Positions 1 to 8,179 of a stretch of 64,000 nt of DNA are shown here, piece by piece. Origin of the DNA: Streptococcus pneumoniae. GTDB taxonomy: Bacteria; Bacillota; Bacilli; Lactobacillales; Streptococcaceae. The stretch covers positions 1,178,001 through 1,242,000 of the forward strand of contig JBFDTN010000001.1 in the NCBI GenBank assembly GCA_040719455.1. The letters are read 5' to 3'. The position numbers and the translations under genes were made by a program. Below the pieces are notes generated by a model. That model saw nothing but the letters and a program-made list of their open reading frames with translations, had not been told where the DNA came from and did not search any database. Each line of letters opens with the position of its first letter. Within the stretch, counting starts at the first letter, position 1.

Positions 1-403
1 TCAGGATACGGATAATTTCAGATACACCAAGGGTCGCAATGGCAAGGTAGTCGCCTTTTAAGCGCAGAGTTGGGATACCAACTGCAAGGGCAACAGCACC
101 AGCAATCAAAGCACCAAGAACCATGGCTCCAAAGAAGGCACCGTAAGTTGGAGATTTTGAACCGATAATAGCTGCTGCATAAGCACCAATCGCCATAAAG
201 CCAGCGTGACCAAGTGAAAATTGACCAGAAAAGCCAACAATCAAATTCAAGCCAACGGCTAAAATGATGTTAATCCCAATTTGTTGCAAGATTTGTAGGT
301 AAAAATCATTCAAAATACCCACACTAGCCAAAACAGTAATCACCAGATAAATAGCTGCAAGAAGGCCAAGCCATAAAAGATTGACCGTTAGATTTTTCTT
401 CAT
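1..403 (-). CDS. livM: Branched-chain amino-acid ABC transporter permease LivM (5' part of gene)
   Basis: This is the N-terminal part of a LivM-type permease; the gene runs off the left edge, leaving about 134 codons. The start ATG is at 403, three bases after the livH stop, so the two are co-transcribed. The translation shows a first hydrophobic segment (LLWLGLLAAIYLVITV) and then the family-typical stretch NLIVGFSGQFSLGHAGF. LivM and LivH form the membrane channel of the leucine/isoleucine/valine importer, which is fed by the LivJ lipoprotein. The ATPase genes livG and livF are expected beyond the window. Confidence 0.9.
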   Translation of the reverse strand, partial: MKKNLTVNLLWLGLLAAIYLVITVLASVGILNDFYLQILQQIGINIILAVGLNLIVGFSGQFSLGHAGFMAIGAYAAAIIGSKSPTYGAFFGAMVLGALIAGAVALAVGIPTLRLKGDYLAIATLGVSEIIRIL

Positions 404-406
404 AGG

Positions 407-1276
407 TTACACCTTCTCCTTCACATTTTTTCCTAGAATACCTGCTGGACGAACCAACAAAATCAAGATTAGAACCGCATACACAATCGCATCACGGAAG
501 TCTGACATCCCAAATGCTGTCGCAAAGGTTTCAAGCAAACCAATAACAAAACCACCAAGTGCTGCACCTGGGATAATACCGATTCCTCCTAAAACTGCTG
601 CAACGAAAGATTTCAGACCTGGCGTCATTCCCATCAAAGGCTCCAGCGAGTTATAGTAGAGGGCAATCAAGACGCCTGCTGCACCTGCAAGGGCAGAACC
701 CAAGGCAAAGGTGAAGCTAATAGTCCGATTGACATTGATTCCCATTAGCTGAGCTGCATCACTATCTACTGACACCGCACGCATGGCTTTCCCCATCTTG
801 GTCTTTTGAACAATCAATTGAAGAAGCACCATGAGTACCAAGGATACACCTAAAATCATGAGCTGAATATTGGTCAAGCTGATTGGACCAAAAGTATAGC
901 GAACCGTATCAATCACCTGTGGGAAAGAACGAGTATTCGCCCCGAAGAAATAGACCATAGCATATTCCAAGAAGAAGGATACACCAATCGCTGTAATCAA
1001 GGCTGCAATCCGCGTCGAATGACGAAGAGGACGATAGGCTAAAAACTCAATCAAAACACCCAAAGCTGCCGTTCCCACCATAGCCAAAAGAAGGGCTACA
1101 AAGAAAGGCAAGCGGAGCGTATTTATGAGGAAATAACCCATAAAAGCACCCATCATATAAATATCACCATGGGCGAAGTTGATGAGTTTAATAATTCCAT
1201 ACACCATGGTATAACCGAGGGCTAAAAGGGCATAAACGCTTCCCAAGATTAAACCATTGACAAGTTGCTGGAGCAT
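407..1276 (-). CDS. livH: Branched-chain amino-acid ABC transporter permease LivH
   Basis: LivH is an integral membrane permease of about 289 residues and the partner of LivM. Hydrophobic segments run throughout, and the family motif YALLALGYTMVYGIIKLINFAHGD lies near the N terminus (given here only as a landmark: GYTMVYGIIKLINFAHGD). I chose the ATG at 1276 (MLQQLVNGLI) over a GTG twelve bases upstream because homologues begin at MLQQ. It lies between livJ and livM on the same strand. A hairpin in the livJ-livH gap probably lowers permease expression relative to the binding protein. Confidence 0.9.
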   Translation of the reverse strand: MLQQLVNGLILGSVYALLALGYTMVYGIIKLINFAHGDIYMMGAFMGYFLINTLRLPFFVALLLAMVGTAALGVLIEFLAYRPLRHSTRIAALITAIGVSFFLEYAMVYFFGANTRSFPQVIDTVRYTFGPISLTNIQLMILGVSLVLMVLLQLIVQKTKMGKAMRAVSVDSDAAQLMGINVNRTISFTFALGSALAGAAGVLIALYYNSLEPLMGMTPGLKSFVAAVLGGIGIIPGAALGGFVIGLLETFATAFGMSDFRDAIVYAVLILILLVRPAGILGKNVKEKV

Positions 1277-1356
1277 GTAACACCACACTTTCTATTGATT
1301 TTCAATGCGTGAAAAATTCACTGTTGTCTATTATATCATATATTCCCTAAAATCCA

Positions 1357-1404
1357 CAAAAAGGGGAGTAAGAAAAACTCTCTTTGAAGTTCTCTCACTC
1401 TCCT
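1357..1404 (-). terminator. Attenuator-like hairpin between livJ and livH
   Basis: On the minus strand, AGGAGAGTGAGAGAA pairs imperfectly with TTTCTTACTCCCCT and is followed by a T run. Partial termination here would yield more LivJ than LivH/LivM, as is usual for binding-protein-dependent transporters. Confidence 0.55.
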
Positions 1405-1446
1405 ATTTGAATGATCACTCTACAAGTGATAGGAATCCTTTTTTTA

Positions 1447-2610
1447 TTATGGTTTCACAGTTTCTGCAGCTGTTACTTTACCATTGTTCATGGTCATCAT
1501 GAAGGCTGTTTTCACTGTGTTGTGATTGTCATCAAAGCTTGTGTCTCCTGTTACCCCTTCAAAGTTTTTAGTTTTAGCAAGGTTGTCTTTGATTTCAATA
1601 GATGTTTTTGCCCCTTTTGCTGCTTCTGCTACAAGGTAAACAGAGTCATAAGCAAGAGCTGCAAAGGTAGATGGCTCTTCATTTCCATATTTTGCTTTGT
1701 AAGCGTCAAGGAATTTCTTAGCCTTATCAGATACATCCACAGTTGAAGAGAATCCTGAAATGAAATAGATATTTGATGCTTTTTCTGGTGTAGCCTGTTG
1801 AACAAATTCTTCACCGTTAAAGCCATCTCCACCAACGATTGGCTTGTCGATACCAAGACCACGCGCTTGGTTTACGATTTTACCTGCTTCTGTGTAGTAA
1901 CCAGGGATAACAATCGCATCAAACTCTTTTCCTTTAATCTTAGTAAGTGCTGCTTGGAAGTCACTATCACCTGCTACAAATGTTTCATCTGCAACGATTT
2001 CACCCTTGTAAGATTCACGGAATGATTTAGCAATTCCTTTTGCGTAGTCACTTGAGTTATCTGTGTAAAGGACCACTTTCTTTGCACTGAGTTGATCAGT
2101 AACGTATTTAGCAATGATTTTTCCTTGGAAGCTATCTTGGAAAGTTCCGATAAAGAGATAGTCTTGACCTTTTGTCAATCCATCTTGCGTTGCACTTGGT
2201 GAGATCAATGGCACACCAGCTTTAGTCGCATTTGGAATCGCTGCTGCAGTCGCACCTGATGTCGCAGGTCCTACGATGGCATTCACTTTTGATTGAGTTA
2301 CCAAGTTTGTCGTAACAGAAGCAGCTTCTGCTGTTTCTGATTTGTTATCTTTATCTACAACTTCAATCTTTTTGCCATCAATTCCACCAGCTTTGTTGAT
2401 TTCATCAACCGCAAGTTGTGCACCTTTTTGCTCCGCAGTACCGTAAGCTGCTGTTGCACCTGTTTCTTCAAAGTTGAAACCGATTTTAATCGTTTTTTCA
2501 TCAACTGGTGTACCAGTCGCGTTTGATCCACCCGACTTGACTTCTCCACAAGCTGCAAGAAGCGCAACGCTTGCAAGAGCTACAAATGATAATGCAAATT
2601 TTTTCTTCAT
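1447..2610 (-). CDS. livJ: Branched-chain amino-acid ABC transporter substrate-binding lipoprotein LivJ
   Basis: LivJ is a 387-residue type I periplasmic-binding-fold protein that captures leucine, isoleucine and valine outside the cell and delivers them to LivHM. It has a lipoprotein signal peptide with lipobox LLAAC (Cys21 as the lipidation site), then a low-complexity linker. Family landmarks are IKIGFNFEETGATAAYG and ATSGATAAAIPNATKAGVP. It is the first gene of the liv operon, preceded by a strong promoter that overlaps a CodY-type box, so derepression when branched-chain amino acids run short is expected. Confidence 0.93.
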   Translation of the reverse strand: MKKKFALSFVALASVALLAACGEVKSGGSNATGTPVDEKTIKIGFNFEETGATAAYGTAEQKGAQLAVDEINKAGGIDGKKIEVVDKDNKSETAEAASVTTNLVTQSKVNAIVGPATSGATAAAIPNATKAGVPLISPSATQDGLTKGQDYLFIGTFQDSFQGKIIAKYVTDQLSAKKVVLYTDNSSDYAKGIAKSFRESYKGEIVADETFVAGDSDFQAALTKIKGKEFDAIVIPGYYTEAGKIVNQARGLGIDKPIVGGDGFNGEEFVQQATPEKASNIYFISGFSSTVDVSDKAKKFLDAYKAKYGNEEPSTFAALAYDSVYLVAEAAKGAKTSIEIKDNLAKTKNFEGVTGDTSFDDNHNTVKTAFMMTMNNGKVTAAETVKP

Positions 2611-2649
2611 GTTTGTCTCCTTAACATTTTCTAAAAATGATATGTTAAG

Positions 2650-2678
2650 AATATACCGAATTATCTGACAATTGTCAA
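2650..2678 (-). promoter_or_regulatory. livJ promoter with overlapping CodY box
   Basis: The minus strand reads TTGACA, 17 bp, TATATT, which is a near-consensus sigma-A promoter 40 bp upstream of livJ. The spacer contains AATTGTCAGATAATT (2659-2673), matching the CodY consensus AATTTTCWGAAAATT at 13 of 15 positions. CodY bound here would block polymerase. The codY gene itself is at the right end of this window. Confidence 0.8.
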
Positions 2679-2719
2679 CCCAAATATTCTAATTTTTACA
2701 TGATAACGTTTTCTATCTA

Positions 2720-2825
2720 TTTTATTGTTTCGTTTTGAGTTAGTTGGAAGCAACGCATCACAGGCAAAATCTAGTTCGACAAGATGAGTGAAATGACGTA
2801 ATCAATGAAAACAAAATGACTATAA
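2720..2825. repeat. MITE-like repeat A, copy 1
   Basis: This is a diverged copy of a repeat of about 105 bp found seven times in the window. The shared features are a core GCAACG..TC.CAGGCA, a second core ATGACGTAAT, and terminal inverted repeats reading roughly TATAGT-n2-TTTAGTTTT inward from each end. The right terminal TATAG overlaps the 3' end of ylbG and provides its stop codon. Confidence 0.7.
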
Positions 2826-3062
2826 AAGGTTGCCGACAAAGTTCGTATCTAAATCTTGAAGGTAGCAAGGCATAACTTTTTTGATATATTTTTCTTTAGA
2901 AAGCTGATGTAATACTTCCTCTGCTTGCTCTTTAAAGACATAAAGCTGCACATAGCGGTGTTTTTTAGAGTGATAGACAATATCTCCTACTTGTGCAACT
3001 TTTTTAGCGTCTCGATTGTAGTATAGATAGGCAATTAAGCCTGTTCGTTCTTGTAATTCCAC
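2820..3062 (-). CDS. ylbG: YlbG family protein (DUF2129, UPF0298)
   Basis: This is an 80-residue small cytoplasmic protein of unknown function. Recognisable family blocks are RTGLIAYLYYNRDAKKV, YHSKKHRYVQLYV and LSKEKYIKKV. I chose the GTG at 3062 because an AAAGGA Shine-Dalgarno sits a few bases upstream and homologues begin near this point; longer upstream reading is the 3' end of the methyltransferase gene in another frame. It overlaps that reading frame by 28 bases, so the two are translationally linked. The TAG stop lies inside repeat A copy 1. Confidence 0.85.
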   Translation of the reverse strand: MELQERTGLIAYLYYNRDAKKVAQVGDIVYHSKKHRYVQLYVFKEQAEEVLHQLSKEKYIKKVMPCYLQDLDTNFVGNLL

Positions 3063-3685
3063 CTTGAATCCTTTCTTATTTTCTTCATTACACATGAAAA
3101 TAGAGTTGCTCGTTGATTCATCAATAAACCATCTGCTTCGTAAAAAGGATGAAAATCTTCCAAAATCAGTCCATTTTGAACTGAAAATTCTCTTCATTCT
3201 TCTTCTGAAAAGCCATGATGAATCAAATGACTGCTCATCTGGTCATTTTTGAGAACATCCACAATGATCAAACGCCCGCCCTCTTTCAGGCGACCAGCTA
3301 ACTCCTTAAAAACTTGACTGGTATCTGGAATATGCAGCAGCGTTTGAATGACAAATATCACATCTACTTTTTCCTCGTTAGCCTGAAATTGCTCCAAAAT
3401 CTGGGCTTTCACATGAGATAAACCCAAAACTTGACATTTCTGCTTGACCTGCTCTACCATTTCTTCAGCAATATCGACTAAAAACAAGCTTTCAAATCTA
3501 TCTTCAAAGGGCAGGCTCATCAAACCAGTCCCACAACCGTAGTCTAATAAGACGGATTCGCGAGGAGTACCTGCTAATAGCCTAATGAGTTCTTTCTTGA
3601 TAATGCCTAAAACCCTTTCTCTCTCAGGCGTATCATAACTGTCTGCCATCTTGTTGAAAATACCTTTTGTGGTCTCTTGATTCAT
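3035..3685 (-). pseudogene. Class I SAM-dependent methyltransferase interrupted by an in-frame TGA
   Basis: The frame encodes a small-molecule-type methyltransferase with the SAM-binding motif VLLDYGCGTGLMSLPF, an acidic motif II (LVDIAEEMV) and a GGRLIIVDV strand. Translation stops at TGA 3194-3196 after HHGFSEEE. The same frame then continues without further stops for 53 codons (REFSVQNGLILEDFHPF...) to TAA at 3035-3037. The downstream part resembles the missing C terminus of the family, so a single TTA/TTG-to-TGA change probably split it. Start chosen at MNQETTKG (3685); an in-frame ATG lies at 3715. The first 163 residues, including the SAM pocket, could still be made. Confidence 0.75.
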
Positions 3686-3721
3686 GTATACTTCTTCTTT
3701 ATCTTCTCCATTCATACCAAA

Positions 3722-3873
3722 AAATAGGAGTGAGACTCAATCATGATTTCAAAGAAATCTATTTCCCTCACTCCCTTGTGTCTAAGTTCGGGCTAACCTA
3801 ATCCACTGGATTTGGTTACTCCCAAGATTAACTAAGTTTGTAAAATGTAACAAAATCAGAGACTTTACCACAA
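3722..3873. repeat. Stem-loop intergenic repeat B, copy 1
   Basis: This copy starts GGAGTGAGAC, folds on itself (GGAGTGAG with CTCACTCC), and contains the shared internal segment TTAACTAAGTTTGTAAAATGT. Related copies lie at 6669-6897 and 45556-45767. It fills the gap between the methyltransferase and clpP and probably ends the clpP transcript. Confidence 0.6.
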
Positions 3874-3884
3874 ACTCATGCTTC

Positions 3885-4475
3885 TTACTTCAAGTGGTTG
3901 TTTTCCATGATTTCATCAATGAAACCATATTCTAAGGTTTCTTGAGCACTCATCCAGTAATCACGCTCTGCATCCTTATGGATTTGTTTGACGGTTTTCC
4001 CAGAATTTTCTGCCAAGATTTTTTCAAGGTTATTACGAGTTTTAAGCAAGTGCTCCGCTGCAATCGCCATATCTGTCTGCTGAGTACCACCACCAGTACC
4101 ACCCATTGGCTGATGAATCATGTATTCTGCATTTGGCAACATGAAGCGTTTACCTTTAGTACCGCTTGAGGCAATCACAGTTCCCATGCTAGCTGCCATT
4201 CCCATAACAATAGTTTGAACATCTGATTTGATGAAGTTCATGGTGTCTACAATAGCAAGACCTGCAGAAACTGAGCCACCTGGAGTATTTACATACAAGT
4301 AAATGTCCTTCGTACTATCTTGGGCATCTAAAAAGAGCAACTGCGCAATGATAGAATTGGCCATATTGTCTTCAACAGGGCCGGTCAACATGATAATTCG
4401 GTCTTTTAAGAGACGAGAATAGATGTCATAGGAACGTTCTCCACGACTGGTTTGTTCAATAACTACTGGAATCAT
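3885..4475 (-). CDS. clpP: ATP-dependent Clp protease proteolytic subunit ClpP
   Basis: ClpP is a 196-residue serine peptidase that forms the tetradecameric barrel of Clp proteases and degrades substrates fed by Clp ATPases. The catalytic triad is visible: Ser96 in GMAASMG, His121 in YMIHQP and Asp172 in AERDYW. Length and start (MIPVVIEQ) are canonical. The promoter upstream overlaps a perfect CtsR operator, so heat-shock induction is expected. Confidence 0.97.
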   Translation of the reverse strand: MIPVVIEQTSRGERSYDIYSRLLKDRIIMLTGPVEDNMANSIIAQLLFLDAQDSTKDIYLYVNTPGGSVSAGLAIVDTMNFIKSDVQTIVMGMAASMGTVIASSGTKGKRFMLPNAEYMIHQPMGGTGGGTQQTDMAIAAEHLLKTRNNLEKILAENSGKTVKQIHKDAERDYWMSAQETLEYGFIDEIMENNHLK

Positions 4476-4537
4476 TGGTTTCTCCTTCTTCTTTGATTCA
4501 AGAGGGATCTCCTCTTGTTCAATCGTAATCTATGCCT

Positions 4538-4567
4538 ATTATACCCTATTGGTCAAAAAAGGTCAAA
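4538..4567 (-). promoter_or_regulatory. clpP promoter overlapping a CtsR operator
   Basis: On the minus strand TTGACC (4561-4566), 17 bp, TATAAT (4538-4543) forms the promoter. On the plus strand 4551-4567 reads GGTCAAAAAAGGTCAAA, a perfect match to the CtsR direct-repeat operator. Repressor bound there covers the -35 and the spacer. Confidence 0.9.
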
Positions 4568-4576
4568 CATCAACTC

Positions 4577-5206
4577 TTATTTTGTGCCAAAGAGACGATC
4601 ACCCGCATCTCCAAGTCCTGGAACGATGTAGCCATGCTCATTCAAACGTTCATCGAGAGCTGCTGTAAAGATTTCAACATCTGGGTGAGCAGATTGAAGA
4701 GCCTCTACTCCTTCGGGTGCGGCAACCAAGCAAACAAATTTGATATTGGTTGCTCCACGTTTTTTAAGAGAATCAATAGCTAAAATTGCGGATCCCCCTG
4801 TGGCAAGCATTGGATCTACGACAAAAATTTGACGTTGGTCAATATCTTCTGGCAATTTTACAAGGTATTCAACTGGTTTTAGCGTTTCTTCATCACGGTA
4901 CATCCCGATGTGTCCGACTTTAGCTGCTGGTACTAAACTCAACAAGCCATCTACCATACCGATTCCTGCCCGTAAGATTGGCACAATGGCTAATTTCTTA
5001 CCTGCCAATTGCTTTTGAACCGTTTTAGTAATCGGTGTTTCAATTTCCACATCTTCTAATGGTAAATCGCGCAACACTTCATACCCCATCAGCATAGCAA
5101 TCTCATCGACTAATTCGCGAAATGCCTTAGTCGGTGTATTTGTCCGACGCAAGATAGAGAGCTTATGTTGAATAAGTGGATGTGCGATAACTTCAATTTT
5201 TCCCAT
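4577..5206 (-). CDS. upp: Uracil phosphoribosyltransferase
   Basis: Upp converts uracil and PRPP to UMP in pyrimidine salvage. The 209-residue length is canonical. The PRPP-binding loop is [11 protein letters not shown], and the C-terminal uracil-binding region [16 protein letters not shown] is present. An extended -10 (TGGTATAAT, at about 5240-5248) lies upstream. The gene precedes clpP on the same strand, but clpP has its own promoter. Confidence 0.97.
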   Translation of the reverse strand: MGKIEVIAHPLIQHKLSILRRTNTPTKAFRELVDEIAMLMGYEVLRDLPLEDVEIETPITKTVQKQLAGKKLAIVPILRAGIGMVDGLLSLVPAAKVGHIGMYRDEETLKPVEYLVKLPEDIDQRQIFVVDPMLATGGSAILAIDSLKKRGATNIKFVCLVAAPEGVEALQSAHPDVEIFTAALDERLNEHGYIVPGLGDAGDRLFGTK

Positions 5207-5315
5207 GTTGGAATGACCTTCTTTCTTTTTATTCGTTCTATTATACCATATCTAGCCTGTGATTTTCCACTCACTAGCTATCAAATCAAGACTTTTATAG
5301 TTGTTTATAGTGTAT

Positions 5316-6276
5316 ACTCGTGGTGCTAGTTAATTTCAAACTACAATAAAAAGCCCAAAAGGACTATACTGTAAGTTCCGAAACAAACAGGAGGAAGTCC
5401 AAATGAGCCACTTACAGTATACCGCTAAATCTCATCACTTACAATGGAATTTGAAGCAATTATCAAAAATTTGCCATCAACTGTATAGGGATTATTGTCC
5501 TAAATCTTTCAAACATCGTCATAATGTCAGTCTATCTAAGGTTTCAGATCAATCTCTATTAGTCTTACTTCTCTTGCAAGCTGAACTAGGGATTAAGTCA
5601 CAACGTCATTTCTACCGTCTCTGTTACTTATTTCCTTGTGGTCATCTTCTTGAACGAAGCCGTTTTAATAGACGAGCAAGACAGTTGATTTGGTTAGTTC
5701 AAGTCATTAGACAAGCAATGAATACTAAAATCTCGCCTGGTTCCATTGTTATTATAGATAGCTTTCCCTTGCCACTTTGCCAACCTACCCGTAACTATAG
5801 AACACGTATTTTTAACGACTTAGCAGATATTGGCTACAATGCTTCCAAACATCTGTGGTTCTATGGATTCAAAGTACACATGCTGGTAACTTTATCAGGC
5901 TATATTCTGAATTATGTTGTGACACCTGCATCAGTCCATGATATTAGGGCAGTTGATGACTTACTAGAAAATTGCCGACAACCTTATATTTTGGCAGATT
6001 TAGGCTATCTTAGTAAGGAACTTAAAGATCATTTGACCCAAAAAGGCTATCATCTATGGACTCCCTTGCGCCAAAATATGGCAGGAGCTAAACAACATAA
6101 TCATTGGAATTTGATGGCTATGAGACGAACCATTGAGACTCGCTTCTCAGAGCTTTGCGGTCTTTTTGATATAGAACACACACTGACTAGAGGTTTAGCA
6201 GGTCTGCAGTTAAGGCTGGAGCAAATTATACTGGCTTACAATCTGAGATACTTCGAGATTAACTAGCACCACGAGT
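5316..6276 (+). mobile_element. IS982-family insertion sequence, copy 1
   Basis: The element is 961 bp with terminal inverted repeats beginning ACTCGTGGTGCTAGTTAAT. It is flanked by the 7-bp direct repeat AGTGTAT (5309-5315 and 6277-6283), a target duplication. A second copy, encoding the identical transposase, is at 27769-28729 in the opposite orientation, so transposition was recent. Confidence 0.92.
5403..6266 (+). CDS. IS982-family transposase
   Basis: This is a 287-residue DDE transposase. The catalytic region includes SIVIIDSFPLPLC with its acidic residue, ILADLGYLSKEL, and a late ETRFSELCGLFDIEH. An AGGAGG Shine-Dalgarno lies six bases before the ATG. The gene fills the element and is intact, so the copy is probably active. 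Confidence 0.9.
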   Translation: MSHLQYTAKSHHLQWNLKQLSKICHQLYRDYCPKSFKHRHNVSLSKVSDQSLLVLLLLQAELGIKSQRHFYRLCYLFPCGHLLERSRFNRRARQLIWLVQVIRQAMNTKISPGSIVIIDSFPLPLCQPTRNYRTRIFNDLADIGYNASKHLWFYGFKVHMLVTLSGYILNYVVTPASVHDIRAVDDLLENCRQPYILADLGYLSKELKDHLTQKGYHLWTPLRQNMAGAKQHNHWNLMAMRRTIETRFSELCGLFDIEHTLTRGLAGLQLRLEQIILAYNLRYFEIN

Positions 6277-6283
6277 AGTGTAT

Positions 6284-6516
6284 TAAAATCAAAATTAGCA
6301 TTTTGTTGCTTTCTTAAATAGTGCGGACGTAAGCAACCTCCTTCGGAGTTTCATTGCTAACTTTTGAGCCAAAAGTCTCAAAAGTTCCGTTATTCGCAAC
6401 AGCGCAACTGTTGAGAATCATTCCACTACGGCAAAAGTAACCTTATATTCCTCCGTCAAAAGTCACATCTTATTTGAATTAGTCACAAAAATAGCTACTT
6501 TTGAAATTAAATGAGT
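6284..6516. other. Gene-free spacer after the IS982 copy
   Basis: No coding frame is supported. It contains a short hairpin (AACTTTTGAG with CTCAAAAGTT around 6369-6395). Nothing else is recognised. Confidence 0.4.
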
Positions 6517-6658
6517 ATTAGTTTTGATTTAGTACAAGGCAATGAGTCGCAGGCATAACTGGGACTACTGAGGATTATGACATAATCCCCCAACAGTCTC
6601 CGAGACTCTTGGAGCAAGACGAGGTAACGACGTAATAAAGGAACATTAAATGACTATA
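6517..6658. repeat. MITE-like repeat A, copy 2 (long form)
   Basis: The copy has both cores (GGCAATGAGTCGCAGGCA and GACGTAATAA) and the terminal TAGTTTTGATTTAG / AAATGACTATA. It carries an extra internal hairpin segment (CAACAGTCT..AGACTCTTGG) that is also present in the copy at 40288-40450. Confidence 0.8.
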
Positions 6659-6668
6659 TTGACTCATG

Positions 6669-6897
6669 ATAAAAGGGAGTGAGACAAAAATCGTAATTTC
6701 CAAGAAATCGATTTTGTAGTCTTCGCTTTCCAATTTTTAGGCTCAGGTATGAACAGTTCACTGGACTGTTCATACCCCGCAAGGTTAACTAGGTTTGTAA
6801 AATGTTGATAAATCAACATTTTACAAACCAGACAACTACTGCGCCAAACTGTTAGAACTATAAAATGTAACGAAGTTGGATACTTTTATCTCACTCT
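6669..6897. repeat. Stem-loop intergenic repeat B, copy 2
   Basis: The copy begins with GGGAGTGAGAC and ends with TCTCACTCTC. It contains the palindrome GAACAGTTCACTGGACTGTTC and a second hairpin (ATGTTGAT..ATCAACAT). Copy 3 at 45556 shares the AGGCTCAGGTA and CCACTGGACTG segments. Confidence 0.7.
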
Positions 6898-7132
6898 CGA
6901 TACATTCTCTCAATATATTAGAATCTGTATTCACAGCTCAGTAACTCTATTCAGGGCTTATTTTTCGCTACTCAGCCTTGTTTTTCTCGAAATACAGTCA
7001 GTATTCCTTATTAGAAGACTTCACTTATGAATACAGGTTCTTAGAAATCAGGATACAAGATGAAGCATATGAAAGCCAAAGCAAAATCCGATAATGATAC
7101 GCCAAAATTTTCTTAGAATACTCTAAACAAGC
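6898..7132. other. Gene-free spacer with a long-range inverted repeat
   Basis: TTAGAATCTGTATTCA near 6918-6933 is mirrored by TGAATACAGGTTCTTAGA near 7026-7043, about 95 bp apart. No coding frame is supported between them. This may be a remnant of a small non-autonomous element. Confidence 0.4.
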
Positions 7133-8116
7133 TTAGCGAGCAGGTACCATTTTCTCTGGTTCACGGATACTTTGGTAGAATTCCTGATGTTGCTGGGCAG
7201 ATGTATTTAGCTCCTGCACCTTGGTATTATACTCCTCAATCCACTGATTGAGCGTATCGCTCTCTGTATCAACAGCAGCTTGCTCGGCAAGAAGATTCGA
7301 GCGTTCTGCTTGAAAATCTGCTTGGCTAGTAAAACTACCGCTAGCTGCTCGATTATTGAATTGAGCGATCGCTGTATCCAGCGCTTCTCGGTGCGCTTCA
7401 TAAGTGACCTGCGCAGCGTCAATCTTTTCTTTCAACTTCTCAATATCTGCTTGTAATTGCTTGATCTGCTGCTCCATCGCTTCAAAGGTTGCCCCGTACT
7501 GCTGCTTTAAGGAAACAAGTTTTGAACGATTTTTGAAATACTTGGCATAATGCTCTTCTAGCTTAGAAGATAATTCACCGTACTCTGTCCCTAAAATCGA
7601 ATGCAATTCATTTTCAAACTGACCTGGCTCTTCTTTTTCATACAAAGTCATGAGGTTTTCAAAGGACTCTGTTTTGAGTTTCTCATAAACCATGCGCAAT
7701 TCCGCTCCCACATTCTGACGTTCTTCAGCCGACAAACGCTCCCAAGCAGCATGGAGCAATTCGTGGGCTGTCGTGACTTCCTCAATCCCAGCTAATTCTG
7801 GCTTTTGATTGGCTAAGACATGGATTTCATCTACACCAGAAAGGTAATAGCCCCAGACTAACAGTTGCTCCGTTCGCTTAGGTGCTGATCTATAAAAGAC
7901 TTCGGCTTGCTCTATCTGTGGATTTGTAGCATAAAAAATGCGCTTCCCTTGGTCTGTCAAATCCAGTTCTTTTTCCAAAGCAACAACAGTTGATGAAAAA
8001 GTGTGTTCTGGATGATGAAGAATTTGATAGTCTTGATAGGTCACATATCCTGAGACTAAGAGGACAGCTGAGAGCAAAATAAGCAGCCATCCCCATCTTT
8101 TCTTTCTTGTTTTCAT
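7133..8116 (-). CDS. Membrane-anchored coiled-coil protein with HExxH motif
   Basis: The function is unknown. The 327-residue protein has a basic N terminus (MKTRKKRWGW), one hydrophobic segment at about 10-26 that should anchor it in the membrane facing outward, and a globular part with HELLH at residues 118-122 within TTAHELLHAAWERL. A long heptad-rich helical region at about 190-315 (EQQIKQLQADIEKLKEKID) forms a probable coiled coil. HExxH suggests a gluzincin-like zinc peptidase, but the third ligand is not obvious, so it may be catalytically dead. The gene stands alone, downstream of the patB-metC strand block. Confidence 0.7.
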   Translation of the reverse strand: MKTRKKRWGWLLILLSAVLLVSGYVTYQDYQILHHPEHTFSSTVVALEKELDLTDQGKRIFYATNPQIEQAEVFYRSAPKRTEQLLVWGYYLSGVDEIHVLANQKPELAGIEEVTTAHELLHAAWERLSAEERQNVGAELRMVYEKLKTESFENLMTLYEKEEPGQFENELHSILGTEYGELSSKLEEHYAKYFKNRSKLVSLKQQYGATFEAMEQQIKQLQADIEKLKEKIDAAQVTYEAHREALDTAIAQFNNRAASGSFTSQADFQAERSNLLAEQAAVDTESDTLNQWIEEYNTKVQELNTSAQQHQEFYQSIREPEKMVPAR

Positions 8117-8179
8117 AGACTTTAGTATAGCATAAAAGGAAAGAATTGCCTTATTTCAGCCGTTCTTTCCCTTTTTGTT

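Noticed and set aside
3194-3196. TGA in the methyltransferase as a selenocysteine or recoding site
   Set aside because: No SECIS-like hairpin or catalytic context is seen; a point mutation is simpler.
2820-3197. A 125-residue version of YlbG starting at 3197
   Set aside because: The first 45 residues are the methyltransferase 3' end read in another frame. The GTG at 3062 has the ribosome site and the family-typical length.
5297-5315. TATAGTTGTTTA beside IS982 copy 1 as an eighth copy of repeat A
   Set aside because: Only 12 bases match the repeat end and neither core is present on the other side of the IS.
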